Shown: positions 37,675 to 45,916 of the stretch, one piece after another
Position numbering within the stretch: position 1 is the stretch's first letter
How the letters are laid out: every line of letters begins with the position of its first letter
Assembly: GCA_018660265.1 (NCBI GenBank)
Contig: JABJKS010000076.1
Coordinates: 67,942-129,234, forward strand
Direction: 5' to 3'
DNA: 61,293 nucleotides
From: Rhodospirillaceae bacterium
GTDB taxonomy: Bacteria > Pseudomonadota > Alphaproteobacteria > GCA-2731375
Position numbers and translations under genes: made by a program
Notes under the pieces: model-generated
What the model saw: only the letters and a program-made list of their open reading frames with translations
Told to the model about the DNA's origin: nothing
The model's database searches: none

Positions 37675-40600
37675 ATGAACGCACCAAACGGCAACGCATA
37701 TGATGCGGCACTGAGCTTGCTGGAACGCCCGACGGAGTCGGGTGAAGAGTTTGTTGAGTTAGCCGTCAAAGCCCTAACTCATGGCCTCGGATGCACCGGG
37801 GCTTTGGTGGTCGGTCTGTCGGAGGCAGATGGATCACCGGTGCTATTGGCATCCCATTGGCGGGGGCGCGAACCTGGCGGCGCTTTCTCACCCTTTATGT
37901 CTCTCCCCCACACCCCGCCCTTTCAGATAGAGCCCGGACAGAAATATTGGTATCGGGCCTCATTAAGTTCAGACGACACGGCCACTTTGGCTGATCAGGT
38001 CGCCTCCTGCCATGGCCATTTATTGGCAGATGCAGCAGGCCGGACCTGGGGTTATTTGTTAGCTGTGGATCAGGGTGCCATCGCCAACGATATGGCTGCG
38101 GCCATGTTTATACGTTTGGTCGCTGAACGCATTTCCAGCCGGCATTTACAAAGTACAGATGCACTCAAACCGTTGCTGCTTGATCGTAGCGCCGATTATG
38201 ATCTGGCCCTTTTTGACAGCAGCCCCGTCGCGGTATCCATCACCGATGCGAACGATGGAAGCATTCGCTATGTGAATAATTGGTGGTGCGAAACATATGG
38301 CAAATCCAAAAGCGAGATAATCGGCACGGATATCTACGACTTTTACCCTGACCGGAATGTACGGCAAAAATTAGCCGCACGAATGCGTGCAGAGGGCCGC
38401 GTATATAACGAAGAAATTGAAGTCCTAAGCCTGAAAAGTAAAACGCCTTTCTGGATCCTATTGTCATTGTATCCAATTACCTTCGAAGGTGCGGATGCCA
38501 TTCTTGCCTGGACCTATGACATCAACGAAAGGCGTCAGACGGAAACGGAACTCCGAACCAGCGAACTGCGCTTTCGCAACCTTGCGGAAGGGTCGATCCA
38601 AGGCATTGTTGTTGTCGATCAGAATTTTGCCCCACTGTATGCAAACCAAGCGATAGCTGACATTTATGGCTACCCCTCGCCCGATATCATTCTTTCCTGG
38701 GATAGCCTGGCACCTTTTTATGGCCAGGCCGAATTGGATCGCGTACACGGGATCGTCCGGGCGCGCTTCAATAACGATCCCGCCCCATTGATGTATGAAG
38801 CGGAAGGTCGGCGCAAAAACGGCGAGGCGATTTGGGTACAGATAATGGCGCGGGTCGTCGAATGGGATAGTCGGCCTGCCATCCAGGCGACCGTCATTGA
38901 TATCACCGAACAGAAAGCGGCCGAGAACGCGGTTCGATACAGCGAACAACGTTTTCACGATTTCGCCGAGGCAAGCGCTGATTGGTTTTGGGAAACCGAC
39001 GAGGCGCACATCGTTACCTATGTCTCGGGCAATTTTGTTGAGGTCGCGCCAATCTCGGCAGACAATATGACCGGCAAGGACTTCTATCGGATTATTTCAA
39101 GTGCCGCTGCAAGCACGGACGATTATGCCGTTTTGCGGCTAATTCATGCACGGGAGCCGTTTCGCGACTATGTAAGCTTGTTCCATTTGCCCACACGGGA
39201 TCCGATCTGTATTAGATCCAGCGCCATTCCCATTCACGATCAGGCCGGAAACTTTATCGGCTATCGCGGGACGACCACGGATATTACTCAGGAAGTAGAA
39301 TCAAGAAGACGCCTGCAAAGCAATGCAGATAGATATCTCAACGCCATCGACAATATGTCAGAAGGGGTCGCCCTTTGGGATGCCGAAGACAAATTGGTAA
39401 TCTCGAATCAACGCTTTCGCGAATTCAGCAACTTGACCGAACGCGATTTTAAACCTGGCGTCACGTTCGAAAAATATATTCAAGCTGCCATCGGATCCGG
39501 CAATTTCCTGGATGATGAGGGGGGCAGGATTGCAGATCTTCAGGACCGGCTAGCCAGTCACCATAACCCACCGAGCGAAATTGAAGTCCGGCGCAAAAAC
39601 GGCATCTTTAGTATTCGGGAACAACGCACGCCAGATGGCGGCACGATCACTCTGGCTTTTGATGTCAGCAAGCAACGCCAGTTTGAAGAACAACTGCGTC
39701 AGGCACAAAAGATGGAGGCAGTGGGGCAATTGACTGGTGGGATCGCCCATGACTTCAATAATCTGCTGGCCGTCATTTCGGGCAACCTTGAACTACTGGA
39801 AAATCGTGTCCAGGGCGATGCCAATCTATCGCGCTTCATCGACCGGGGCTTGGCGGCGGCAGAACGGGGTGCACAGCTCACTACTCGCTTGTTGGCGTTC
39901 TCTCGCAGCCAATCACTATTGTCCGAAACGACCACTTTGAACAACTTGGTCAAAGGTATGCAGGATTTATTGGGCCGAACGATAGGCGAGACCATCCAAA
40001 TTAGGACCATCGTTGATGATGATCCGTGGCCTTGCTCCGTCGATACGGGACAGCTGGAAAATGCCATCCTCAATCTGGCAATCAACGCCAGAGATGCCAT
40101 GCCAAATGGCGGCACCTTGACGATCGAGGCGACTAATTCTGACCAGACGGACGGAACCGCCGCGGCGAAAGTGAACCTTGTCCCAGATCATTACGTTGCC
40201 CTGTCGGTCAAGGACACGGGCAGCGGCATGCCGGCAGACGTTATCGAACGTGCCTTCGATCCGTTTTTCACGACCAAGGAACCGGATCAGGGCACGGGCC
40301 TTGGCCTCAGCATGGTTTATGGCCTTGTCCAACAGTCCGGCGGTCAGGTGCATATTGAAAGCACCGTGGGGGTTGGCACAACGGTCACTTTGTTTTTGCC
40401 AATAGATCGGGACGGGGCCGCTGACAATACCCTCGACGTTGCCATGCCGCACATAGAAACCGGGCAAAACGAAATGATATTGGTGGTTGAGGACGACCAT
40501 GAAGTTCGCGAGATCGCCGTAACTATGTTGCAACAGCTCGGCTATCAGGTTTTGCAGTCGGACATGGGTAGCGACGCCATGGACCTTATCGCCGAGGTGG

Positions 40601-40833
40601 ATCAAATTGGTTTACTGCTGTCGGACGTGATGCTGCCCGGCGGGATGAGTGGTAGAGCCTTGGCAGAAGCTGCCCGCGCCTTACGACCTGACCTAAAAAT
40701 CCTGTTCATGTCCGGTTATGCCCGCGATGCCTTTGACATCGATGGCCTGCCGGACCCAGGCGACGATCTGTTGCCAAAACCTTTTCGCAAGTCCGAATTG
40801 GCGACAGCGGTCAGGCATACCTTGGATAGCTAA
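37675..40833 (+). CDS. Soluble multi-PAS hybrid histidine kinase with receiver domain
   Basis: The protein has 1052 residues from ATG 37675; TTG at 37663, seven bases from GGTGAG, is the other candidate. There is an N-terminal GAF-like domain (about 1-160), then PAS domains at about 175-290, 300-415, 420-535 and 545-660, each ending in a DINERRQ/DITEQK type linker. HisKA has His692 in GGIAHDFNNLLAVISGNLEL and HATPase_c has LNLAINARDAMPNGG, DTGSGM and GTGLGLSMV. The receiver has Asp984 in LLLSDVMLPGGMSG and LPKPFRK. No membrane segment is present. The kinase class (HDFNN) differs from that of the kinase at 28784, so they are not recent duplicates. Partner and signal are unknown. Confidence 0.9.
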   Translation: MNAPNGNAYDAALSLLERPTESGEEFVELAVKALTHGLGCTGALVVGLSEADGSPVLLASHWRGREPGGAFSPFMSLPHTPPFQIEPGQKYWYRASLSSDDTATLADQVASCHGHLLADAAGRTWGYLLAVDQGAIANDMAAAMFIRLVAERISSRHLQSTDALKPLLLDRSADYDLALFDSSPVAVSITDANDGSIRYVNNWWCETYGKSKSEIIGTDIYDFYPDRNVRQKLAARMRAEGRVYNEEIEVLSLKSKTPFWILLSLYPITFEGADAILAWTYDINERRQTETELRTSELRFRNLAEGSIQGIVVVDQNFAPLYANQAIADIYGYPSPDIILSWDSLAPFYGQAELDRVHGIVRARFNNDPAPLMYEAEGRRKNGEAIWVQIMARVVEWDSRPAIQATVIDITEQKAAENAVRYSEQRFHDFAEASADWFWETDEAHIVTYVSGNFVEVAPISADNMTGKDFYRIISSAAASTDDYAVLRLIHAREPFRDYVSLFHLPTRDPICIRSSAIPIHDQAGNFIGYRGTTTDITQEVESRRRLQSNADRYLNAIDNMSEGVALWDAEDKLVISNQRFREFSNLTERDFKPGVTFEKYIQAAIGSGNFLDDEGGRIADLQDRLASHHNPPSEIEVRRKNGIFSIREQRTPDGGTITLAFDVSKQRQFEEQLRQAQKMEAVGQLTGGIAHDFNNLLAVISGNLELLENRVQGDANLSRFIDRGLAAAERGAQLTTRLLAFSRSQSLLSETTTLNNLVKGMQDLLGRTIGETIQIRTIVDDDPWPCSVDTGQLENAILNLAINARDAMPNGGTLTIEATNSDQTDGTAAAKVNLVPDHYVALSVKDTGSGMPADVIERAFDPFFTTKEPDQGTGLGLSMVYGLVQQSGGQVHIESTVGVGTTVTLFLPIDRDGAADNTLDVAMPHIETGQNEMILVVEDDHEVREIAVTMLQQLGYQVLQSDMGSDAMDLIAEVDQIGLLLSDVMLPGGMSGRALAEAARALRPDLKILFMSGYARDAFDIDGLPDPGDDLLPKPFRKSELATAVRHTLDS

Positions 40834-41131
40834 TTCCGGAACACATTTATAGATATTGACAAAAGAACAAAACGTGAATATACATAATGGCAACAAACCC
40901 GGCATACGGTCGGCGTTGCGGCAAGTGGCCCCGTCCCTGCCCCGGCAGCCAGATCCTATGGCCGGGTTTCGTGTTTTCGCAGATAAAATTGATGGCAGAT
41001 ATATTACGCCTTGAGGCGACACATTAATTGGTAATCAAGGCCTGACTATATATCCTAATATTTGATTCGGTTTTGCCGCAAATGCGATCAAGGCGGACCC
41101 CGGTAAATTTTAAGGCAGTAGATTAAGCACA
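40834..41131. other. Intergenic region with a long-armed inverted repeat before parE
   Basis: No gene is seen in these 298 bases. AAACCCGGC (40895-40903) is complementary to GCCGGGTTT (40961-40969), followed by CGTGTTTTCGC, with a GC-rich inner part. This may be the terminator of the kinase gene or a small structured RNA. The remainder is AT-rich and should include the parE promoter. Confidence 0.4.
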
Positions 41132-43150
41132 ATGAACGATCTGTTCACACAGTCTGGAAATAAAGTATCGGGCAAAAAAAGCCCCGGCAGCAAATCCTCG
41201 TCGACGGGCGGTGCCAAAGACAGCAGCTACACCGCCAAGGATATTGAAGTCCTTGAAGGGTTGGAGCCGGTGCGCCGGCGTCCGGGTATGTATATTGGCG
41301 GCACGGACGAACGGGCCCTGCATCATCTGGCGGCCGAAGTTCTCGACAATGCCATGGACGAGGCCGTGGCCGGCTTTGCCGATCGCATTGAAGTTTCGTT
41401 GGGCGCTGACAACAGCTTGACGGTAAGCGACAACGGACGCGGCGTCCCCATCGATCCGCACCCAAAGTACAAAGCAAAATCCGCCTTGGAAGTTATCCTG
41501 ACCACGTTGCATTCCGGCGGCAAATTTTCCGACAAAGTCTACCAAACCGCAGGCGGCCTGCATGGCGTGGGGATCTCGGTCGTTAACGCACTGTCGGCAA
41601 ATTTGAGCATTGAAGTGGCCCGTGACCGGCAATTGTGGCGACAGGAATACAGCCGTGGTGCCCCGACGACCAAGTTGCTGGACATGGGCAAGGTCGCCAA
41701 TCGGCGCGGCACCACCATCAATTTCCATCCGGACGCTGAGATTTTTGGTGCCGGTGCCCATTTCCTACCCGCCCGTCTGTACCGCATGGTCCGCTCCAAG
41801 GCCTATCTGTTTCGTGGCGTAAAGATCTATTGGTCCTGCGCCCCGGATCTGATCAAAGGCAAGGATCAAACGCCAGAAGACGCAGTTTTGCATTTCCCCA
41901 ACGGCTTGATCGATTTTTTGGCGGCCTCTTTGCAGGATGGCCCGACGGTCACGCCGCAGCCTTTCAACGGACGCGCCGCACTGACAGAGACCAAGGGTGA
42001 AGTGGAATGGGCCATGCACTGGCCCGTTGAAAGTGAAGGCTTCCTGCACTCCTATTGCAATACGGTCCCGACCACGGAAGGTGGCAGCCACGAGGCCGGC
42101 CTGCGCGCCGCCCTGACCAAAGGCCTGAAAGCCTATGGCGAGATGGTTGGCGTACGAAAAGCCGGGCAATTGAGCGGAGATGATATTCTGGGGCCGGCAG
42201 CGACCATGTTGTCGGTTTTTATTCCGGAGCCGCAATTTAGCGGGCAGACAAAGGAAAAATTGTCCTCGCCCGAGGCAACCCGGTGGGTCGAAGCAATCGT
42301 CCGCGACCATTTCGACCATTGGCTGTCCGGCGATCCGGAAAATGCAAATCGTCTGTTGGCCTGGGCCATTGAACGGGCGGATGAGCGCCGCCGTCGTCGG
42401 GATGAAAGGGATATCAAGCGCAAATCAGCATCGCGCCGGGTCAGGCTGCCGGGCAAATTGTCCGATTGCTCGCAAAATTCCTCGCTGGGCAGTGAAATTT
42501 TTATTGTTGAGGGGGATAGTGCCGGCGGCTCTGCCAAGCAGGCCCGAAACCGGAAAAATCAGGCAATCCTGCCCCTGCGCGGCAAAATCCTGAATGTCGC
42601 CTCCGCCAGCGCGGATAAACTCAAGGCCAATCAAGAACTTAGCGATCTTTTACAAGCCCTGGGCTGTGGCACCCAGGTGCGCTACCGGGAAGATGATCTG
42701 CGCTATGACAAGGTTATCATCATGACCGACGCGGATGTCGATGGGGCCCATATCGCCGCGCTGTTGATGACGTATTTTTTCCGCGAATTGCCCGAATTGG
42801 TACGCCAGGGGCACCTTTATCTGGCTCTGCCGCCCCTATATCGCATCAGCCAGGGCGGCAAGACCTTATACGCACGGGATGAGGACCACCGGATCGAACT
42901 GCTGGAAACTGAGTTCCAGGGCCGCGGCAAGGTGGAAATCTCGCGCTTTAAAGGGCTCGGCGAAATGCCCCCTGCACAATTGAAGCAAACCACCATGGAT
43001 CCGAGCAAACGGACGCTGTTGCGGGTCGTTTTGCCCGATGATAGTGGCGAAACGGGGGAATTGGTGGAGCAATTGATGGGCCGTAAGGCCGACTCACGAT
43101 ATCGTTACATCCAGGACAACGCCCGCTTTGTCACAGACCTGGATGTTTAG
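41132..43150 (+). CDS. parE: DNA topoisomerase IV subunit B
   Basis: The 672-residue type IIA topoisomerase subunit has the GHKL ATPase start EVLEGLEPVRRRPGMYIGG, LDNAMDEAVAG, DNGRGVPIDPHP and TAGGLHGVGISVVNALS. The transducer follows, then the TOPRIM domain with EGDSAGGSAKQARNRKNQAILPLRGKILNV and the acidic DADVDGAH metal triad. The length and the lack of the long GyrB insertion point to ParE rather than GyrB, though this is judged by eye. With ParC it decatenates chromosomes. The first 33 residues are a Ser/Lys-rich extension of no known role. Confidence 0.92.
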   Translation: MNDLFTQSGNKVSGKKSPGSKSSSTGGAKDSSYTAKDIEVLEGLEPVRRRPGMYIGGTDERALHHLAAEVLDNAMDEAVAGFADRIEVSLGADNSLTVSDNGRGVPIDPHPKYKAKSALEVILTTLHSGGKFSDKVYQTAGGLHGVGISVVNALSANLSIEVARDRQLWRQEYSRGAPTTKLLDMGKVANRRGTTINFHPDAEIFGAGAHFLPARLYRMVRSKAYLFRGVKIYWSCAPDLIKGKDQTPEDAVLHFPNGLIDFLAASLQDGPTVTPQPFNGRAALTETKGEVEWAMHWPVESEGFLHSYCNTVPTTEGGSHEAGLRAALTKGLKAYGEMVGVRKAGQLSGDDILGPAATMLSVFIPEPQFSGQTKEKLSSPEATRWVEAIVRDHFDHWLSGDPENANRLLAWAIERADERRRRRDERDIKRKSASRRVRLPGKLSDCSQNSSLGSEIFIVEGDSAGGSAKQARNRKNQAILPLRGKILNVASASADKLKANQELSDLLQALGCGTQVRYREDDLRYDKVIIMTDADVDGAHIAALLMTYFFRELPELVRQGHLYLALPPLYRISQGGKTLYARDEDHRIELLETEFQGRGKVEISRFKGLGEMPPAQLKQTTMDPSKRTLLRVVLPDDSGETGELVEQLMGRKADSRYRYIQDNARFVTDLDV

Positions 43151-43202
43151 ACCTCTCGTCCCTATCTTATGACAGAGCTTATTGAGAGATAGGAGCTTCA
43201 TG

Positions 43203-43808
43203 ATGACAATGCCCGAACAGACAGGAATACGCATCGGTATCTTGCAGCTTATGTTGGGTTTGGTGTATCTGGCCGTCGCCTCATGTGCGCAAGCCGCGAC
43301 CATCAGCAAAGACGATCAATACCCTTTCTATAACCCAAGCCTGGTGAATTACGTTGCCTCGAAAGGCACCTTCCCTGTCGTTGTGGTTGCCAACCCATTC
43401 GGGACAGCAAAGGACGATGCCTTTCTGGCAAATTTGTCCCTACCGGGCTACTACCCCCCCACACCCTTTACAGCCACCACGGCCCGAACCCGTGATGATG
43501 GCCATTTGGTCTTGATATTCGCGCCGATCACGGCAGCCAATGGTCACGACGCCTGCCGCAGCCCTATCAGCCAGACAAATGCCGGCCCTGGAAAACATGG
43601 GCAGGCCAATAACGGACAAACATTGCGTTTGCAGGCAGCCTTTTGTTACGACAGGGATGTGGTCAGCGAGGCGTTCATGGAAATGCCCGAACCTCGCAAT
43701 ATGGACGATCAGGCCTTCGCAATGGCCATGGATCAATTGCTCGATGTCTTATTGCCGAACCAGAGCCCCCACATTGGTGCCTGCGGCGTCAATGGCACGC
43801 AGTGCTAA
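43203..43808 (+). CDS. Secreted or lipoprotein of unknown function
   Basis: About 201 residues; ATG 43203 is seven bases after AGGAG, with ATG 43200 just before it. The N-terminus has a hydrophobic stretch IGILQLMLGLVYLAVASCAQA. It could be cut by signal peptidase I after AQA, or modified at the Cys of VASC as a lipoprotein. The mature part has no domain I recognise. It holds four Cys residues spread as if for disulfides (HDACRSP, AAFCYDRD, GACGVNGTQC), Pro-rich YYPPTPFTATTAR and a DDGHLVLIFAP strand. It follows parE by 52 bases. A periplasmic location is probable. Confidence 0.65.
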   Translation: MTMPEQTGIRIGILQLMLGLVYLAVASCAQAATISKDDQYPFYNPSLVNYVASKGTFPVVVVANPFGTAKDDAFLANLSLPGYYPPTPFTATTARTRDDGHLVLIFAPITAANGHDACRSPISQTNAGPGKHGQANNGQTLRLQAAFCYDRDVVSEAFMEMPEPRNMDDQAFAMAMDQLLDVLLPNQSPHIGACGVNGTQC

Positions 43809-43820
43809 TCCGACAGACTG
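43805..43820 (-). mobile_element. Relic of an IS1182-like terminal inverted repeat
   Basis: CTAATCCGACAGACTG here is the reverse complement, with one T missing, of CAGTCTGTCGGATTTAG, the transposon end at 61113-61129. No transposase gene lies next to it. It directly precedes repeat copy D, so an element may once have sat at this copy and left only its tip. Confidence 0.5.
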
Positions 43821-43822
43821 CG

Positions 43823-43924
43823 AGAGCAATTCCGATCAAAAGAGAACCACTTTGCGATTCTAAGTGATTGGAAAAATTGCTCGATTCTTAAGAGTCGGAG
43901 CATTTCCTGGTCGGAAATTCTCTA
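43823..43924. repeat. Double-hairpin intergenic repeat, copy D
   Basis: It runs AGAGCAATTCCGATCAAAAG, an arm GCGATTCTAAGTGATTGG, AATTGCTC, the linker GATTCTTAAGAGTC and GAGCATTTCC...GGAAATTCTCTA. It is almost the same as the reverse complement of copy A. Its right edge CTA is the reverse-strand TAG stop of the hydrolase gene. Confidence 0.82.
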
Positions 43925-44629
43925 GGCCGTCAGCCAATCTCGCATGGCTTGATTGACCGCTTCCGGTCGTTCCATAGTGCTTAAATGGCCGCATTCCTCG
44001 ATCACGCGAAGTTCGGAATTGGGGATGGCGGCCTGCATTTCCACATGCCGCTCCAACGGCGTCAAAACATCCTGACGTCCGACCAGAACCAGGGTTGGGC
44101 AATCGATGTCAGCCAGATCACGGCGGCTGTCGGGACGTCCGATCACGGCTGTTTGTTGACGGACAAAACCATCCCGCCCGACATCCAGGGCCATAGCCTT
44201 AACCTTGTCCACCAACGCCGTGTCGCCGACCCGGTCAGGATGGATAAAATTCGGCAACAAGCGGTCCGTGACGCCGAGAAACCTGCCCGCCTGTGCCTGC
44301 TTGATATAATTGCGGCGCAGAACACGCCGCGCATCCGTATCCTCGTTCGCCGTAGTGTCCAATAAAGCCAGACGATCAACCCTGTGCGGGGCCCGGCGCA
44401 TGATCTCGAACGCTATGTAGCCACCGAAAGACAGTCCCGCCAGGGCGAATTTTTCAGGCGCCCCTGCCAATACGGCGCCCGCAATGGCACCAATATCGGT
44501 ATGACGTGTATGCTCCTCTGTCACCGTTGGATGGGCCACATCGCCCAAGTCATCAACCTGAGCCTGCCAAAGAACGCCATTGCACAGCACACCGGGGATC
44601 AAAACCAAGGGTAACGCTGACCTGCTCAT
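43922..44629 (-). CDS. Alpha/beta hydrolase
   Basis: A 235-residue protein from ATG 44629; ATG 44644 would add five residues. It has the alpha/beta-hydrolase fold with oxyanion LIPGVLCNG near the start, nucleophile elbow GLSFGGY (Ser at about 70), acid GRQDVLTP (Asp at about 182) and His in ECGHLSTMERP (about 211). The sequence resembles the esterase/lactonase-like group that includes 3-oxoadipate enol-lactonase and BioH-like enzymes. There is no signal peptide. The substrate is unknown. The stop codon lies in repeat copy D. Confidence 0.87.
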   Translation of the reverse strand: MSRSALPLVLIPGVLCNGVLWQAQVDDLGDVAHPTVTEEHTRHTDIGAIAGAVLAGAPEKFALAGLSFGGYIAFEIMRRAPHRVDRLALLDTTANEDTDARRVLRRNYIKQAQAGRFLGVTDRLLPNFIHPDRVGDTALVDKVKAMALDVGRDGFVRQQTAVIGRPDSRRDLADIDCPTLVLVGRQDVLTPLERHVEMQAAIPNSELRVIEECGHLSTMERPEAVNQAMRDWLTA

Positions 44630-44792
44630 AGATGCCCCGTCCATCGACCATCAGCACGGGGGCCGGCGCGGCACGGATTTTGATTTTTCATGTTCCCACC
44701 GTTTGAATATACGGGCAAAAGTTTGCGGACAGGCCGCCGATAGCCCATCATAGGGGCCGAACAATGAATACGCGCAGGTGGGATTTCAGACA

Positions 44793-45704
44793 ATGAGAAT
44801 TGTTATCAACGGACAACAGGCCTTCGGCAAGGACGTACTTGAGGCATTGATAGAGCGGGGCGACGACGTCATCGCGGTTTACTGCGAACCGGACAGCGAG
44901 GGCGGGCGGCCTGACCCAATCAAGCAGGCGGCCCTCGACCGGGGCCTTCCCATCTATCAGCCGGCTTCGTTTAAAAAACAGGAAGTCTGGGCCGAATTCG
45001 CCGCCCTGAAACCGGATCTATGTGTCATGGCGTATGTGACCAAAATTGTGCCGGAGGAATTCCTTTACACGCCCACCCATGGCACCATTCAATATCATCC
45101 ATCCCTGTTGCCCCGGCATCGGGGCCCAAGCTCCATCAACTGGCCCATTATTCAAGGCGCCACTAAGACCGGCTTAAGCATTTTCTGGCCGGATAACGGC
45201 CTCGATACCGGACCAATTTTGTTGCAGAAGGAGGTCGAAATCGGGCCAGAGGACACTCTTGGCAGTATCTATTTCGGCAAGTTGTTCCCATTAGGTGTTG
45301 CCGCAATGCTGGAGGGCGTGGATCTGGTCAAGGCCGGTGATCCGCCAAAAATTGTTCAGAACGATGCCGATGCCACCTATGAAAGCTGGTGTACGGACGA
45401 TGACGTCGCCATTGATTGGTCGCAAGCGGCAACGGGTGTGCACAATCTGATCCGTGGTGCGGACCCGCAGCCCGGGGCCTGGTGCAGCCATAATGGCGAT
45501 CGCGTCCGACTTTATGATTGTACATTGTCGGAAACGACCGGCGGCGCGCCGGGTGAAGTCATGGCGATTGACGAGGCCGGCATGACGATCGCGACAGGTG
45601 ACGGCCAAATCTCGATCAAACGCATGCGCGGGGCCGGGAAAAAAGTCACTTCAGCTGAATATGCGGCAGAGGCAGCCCTGGCTGTCGGCATGCATTTGCG
45701 GTAG
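44793..45704 (+). CDS. Stand-alone 10-formyl-THF hydrolase/formyltransferase-like protein
   Basis: The 303-residue protein, ATG 44793, has a formyltransferase N-domain and Fmt_C-like C-domain. It resembles the N-terminal hydrolase domain of 10-formyltetrahydrofolate dehydrogenase (ALDH1L1) more than typical Fmt: HPSLLPRHRGPSSINWPI, SIFWPDNGLDTGPILLQKEVEIGPEDT and HNLIRGADPQPGAW. The catalytic pair is His102 and Asp138, with the same 36-residue spacing as His106 and Asp142 of ALDH1L1. It could release formate from 10-formyl-THF or transfer formyl to another acceptor. The C-terminal aldehyde dehydrogenase part is absent. It is divergent from the hydrolase gene. Confidence 0.85.
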   Translation: MRIVINGQQAFGKDVLEALIERGDDVIAVYCEPDSEGGRPDPIKQAALDRGLPIYQPASFKKQEVWAEFAALKPDLCVMAYVTKIVPEEFLYTPTHGTIQYHPSLLPRHRGPSSINWPIIQGATKTGLSIFWPDNGLDTGPILLQKEVEIGPEDTLGSIYFGKLFPLGVAAMLEGVDLVKAGDPPKIVQNDADATYESWCTDDDVAIDWSQAATGVHNLIRGADPQPGAWCSHNGDRVRLYDCTLSETTGGAPGEVMAIDEAGMTIATGDGQISIKRMRGAGKKVTSAEYAAEAALAVGMHLR

Positions 45705-45827
45705 TGCATCGGAGACCGCCGTAGCGGCCTTATGCCGCAGTTTTCCCGCGATAAACCAATGTAATCTTGACAGGTTGTTGGGGAACGACTATGTCGCATT
45801 GCAGCAATCTTTGATTTGCCAAACTAA

Positions 45828-45847
45828 GGCCAGACGTCTGGCCGTTT
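45828..45847 (+). terminator. Palindromic hairpin in front of the DEAD-box gene
   Basis: GGCCAGACGTCTGGCC (45828-45843) is a perfect 16-bp palindrome followed by GTTTTC. It may terminate the upstream formyltransferase-like gene or act as an attenuator or structured leader for the helicase. Confidence 0.5.
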
Positions 45848-45916
45848 TCTATTGAGTTTATGATGAATTCGATAGGGAACTTTTGCGCCCCTGACGATTT
45901 ATATTCACGGATTTAC

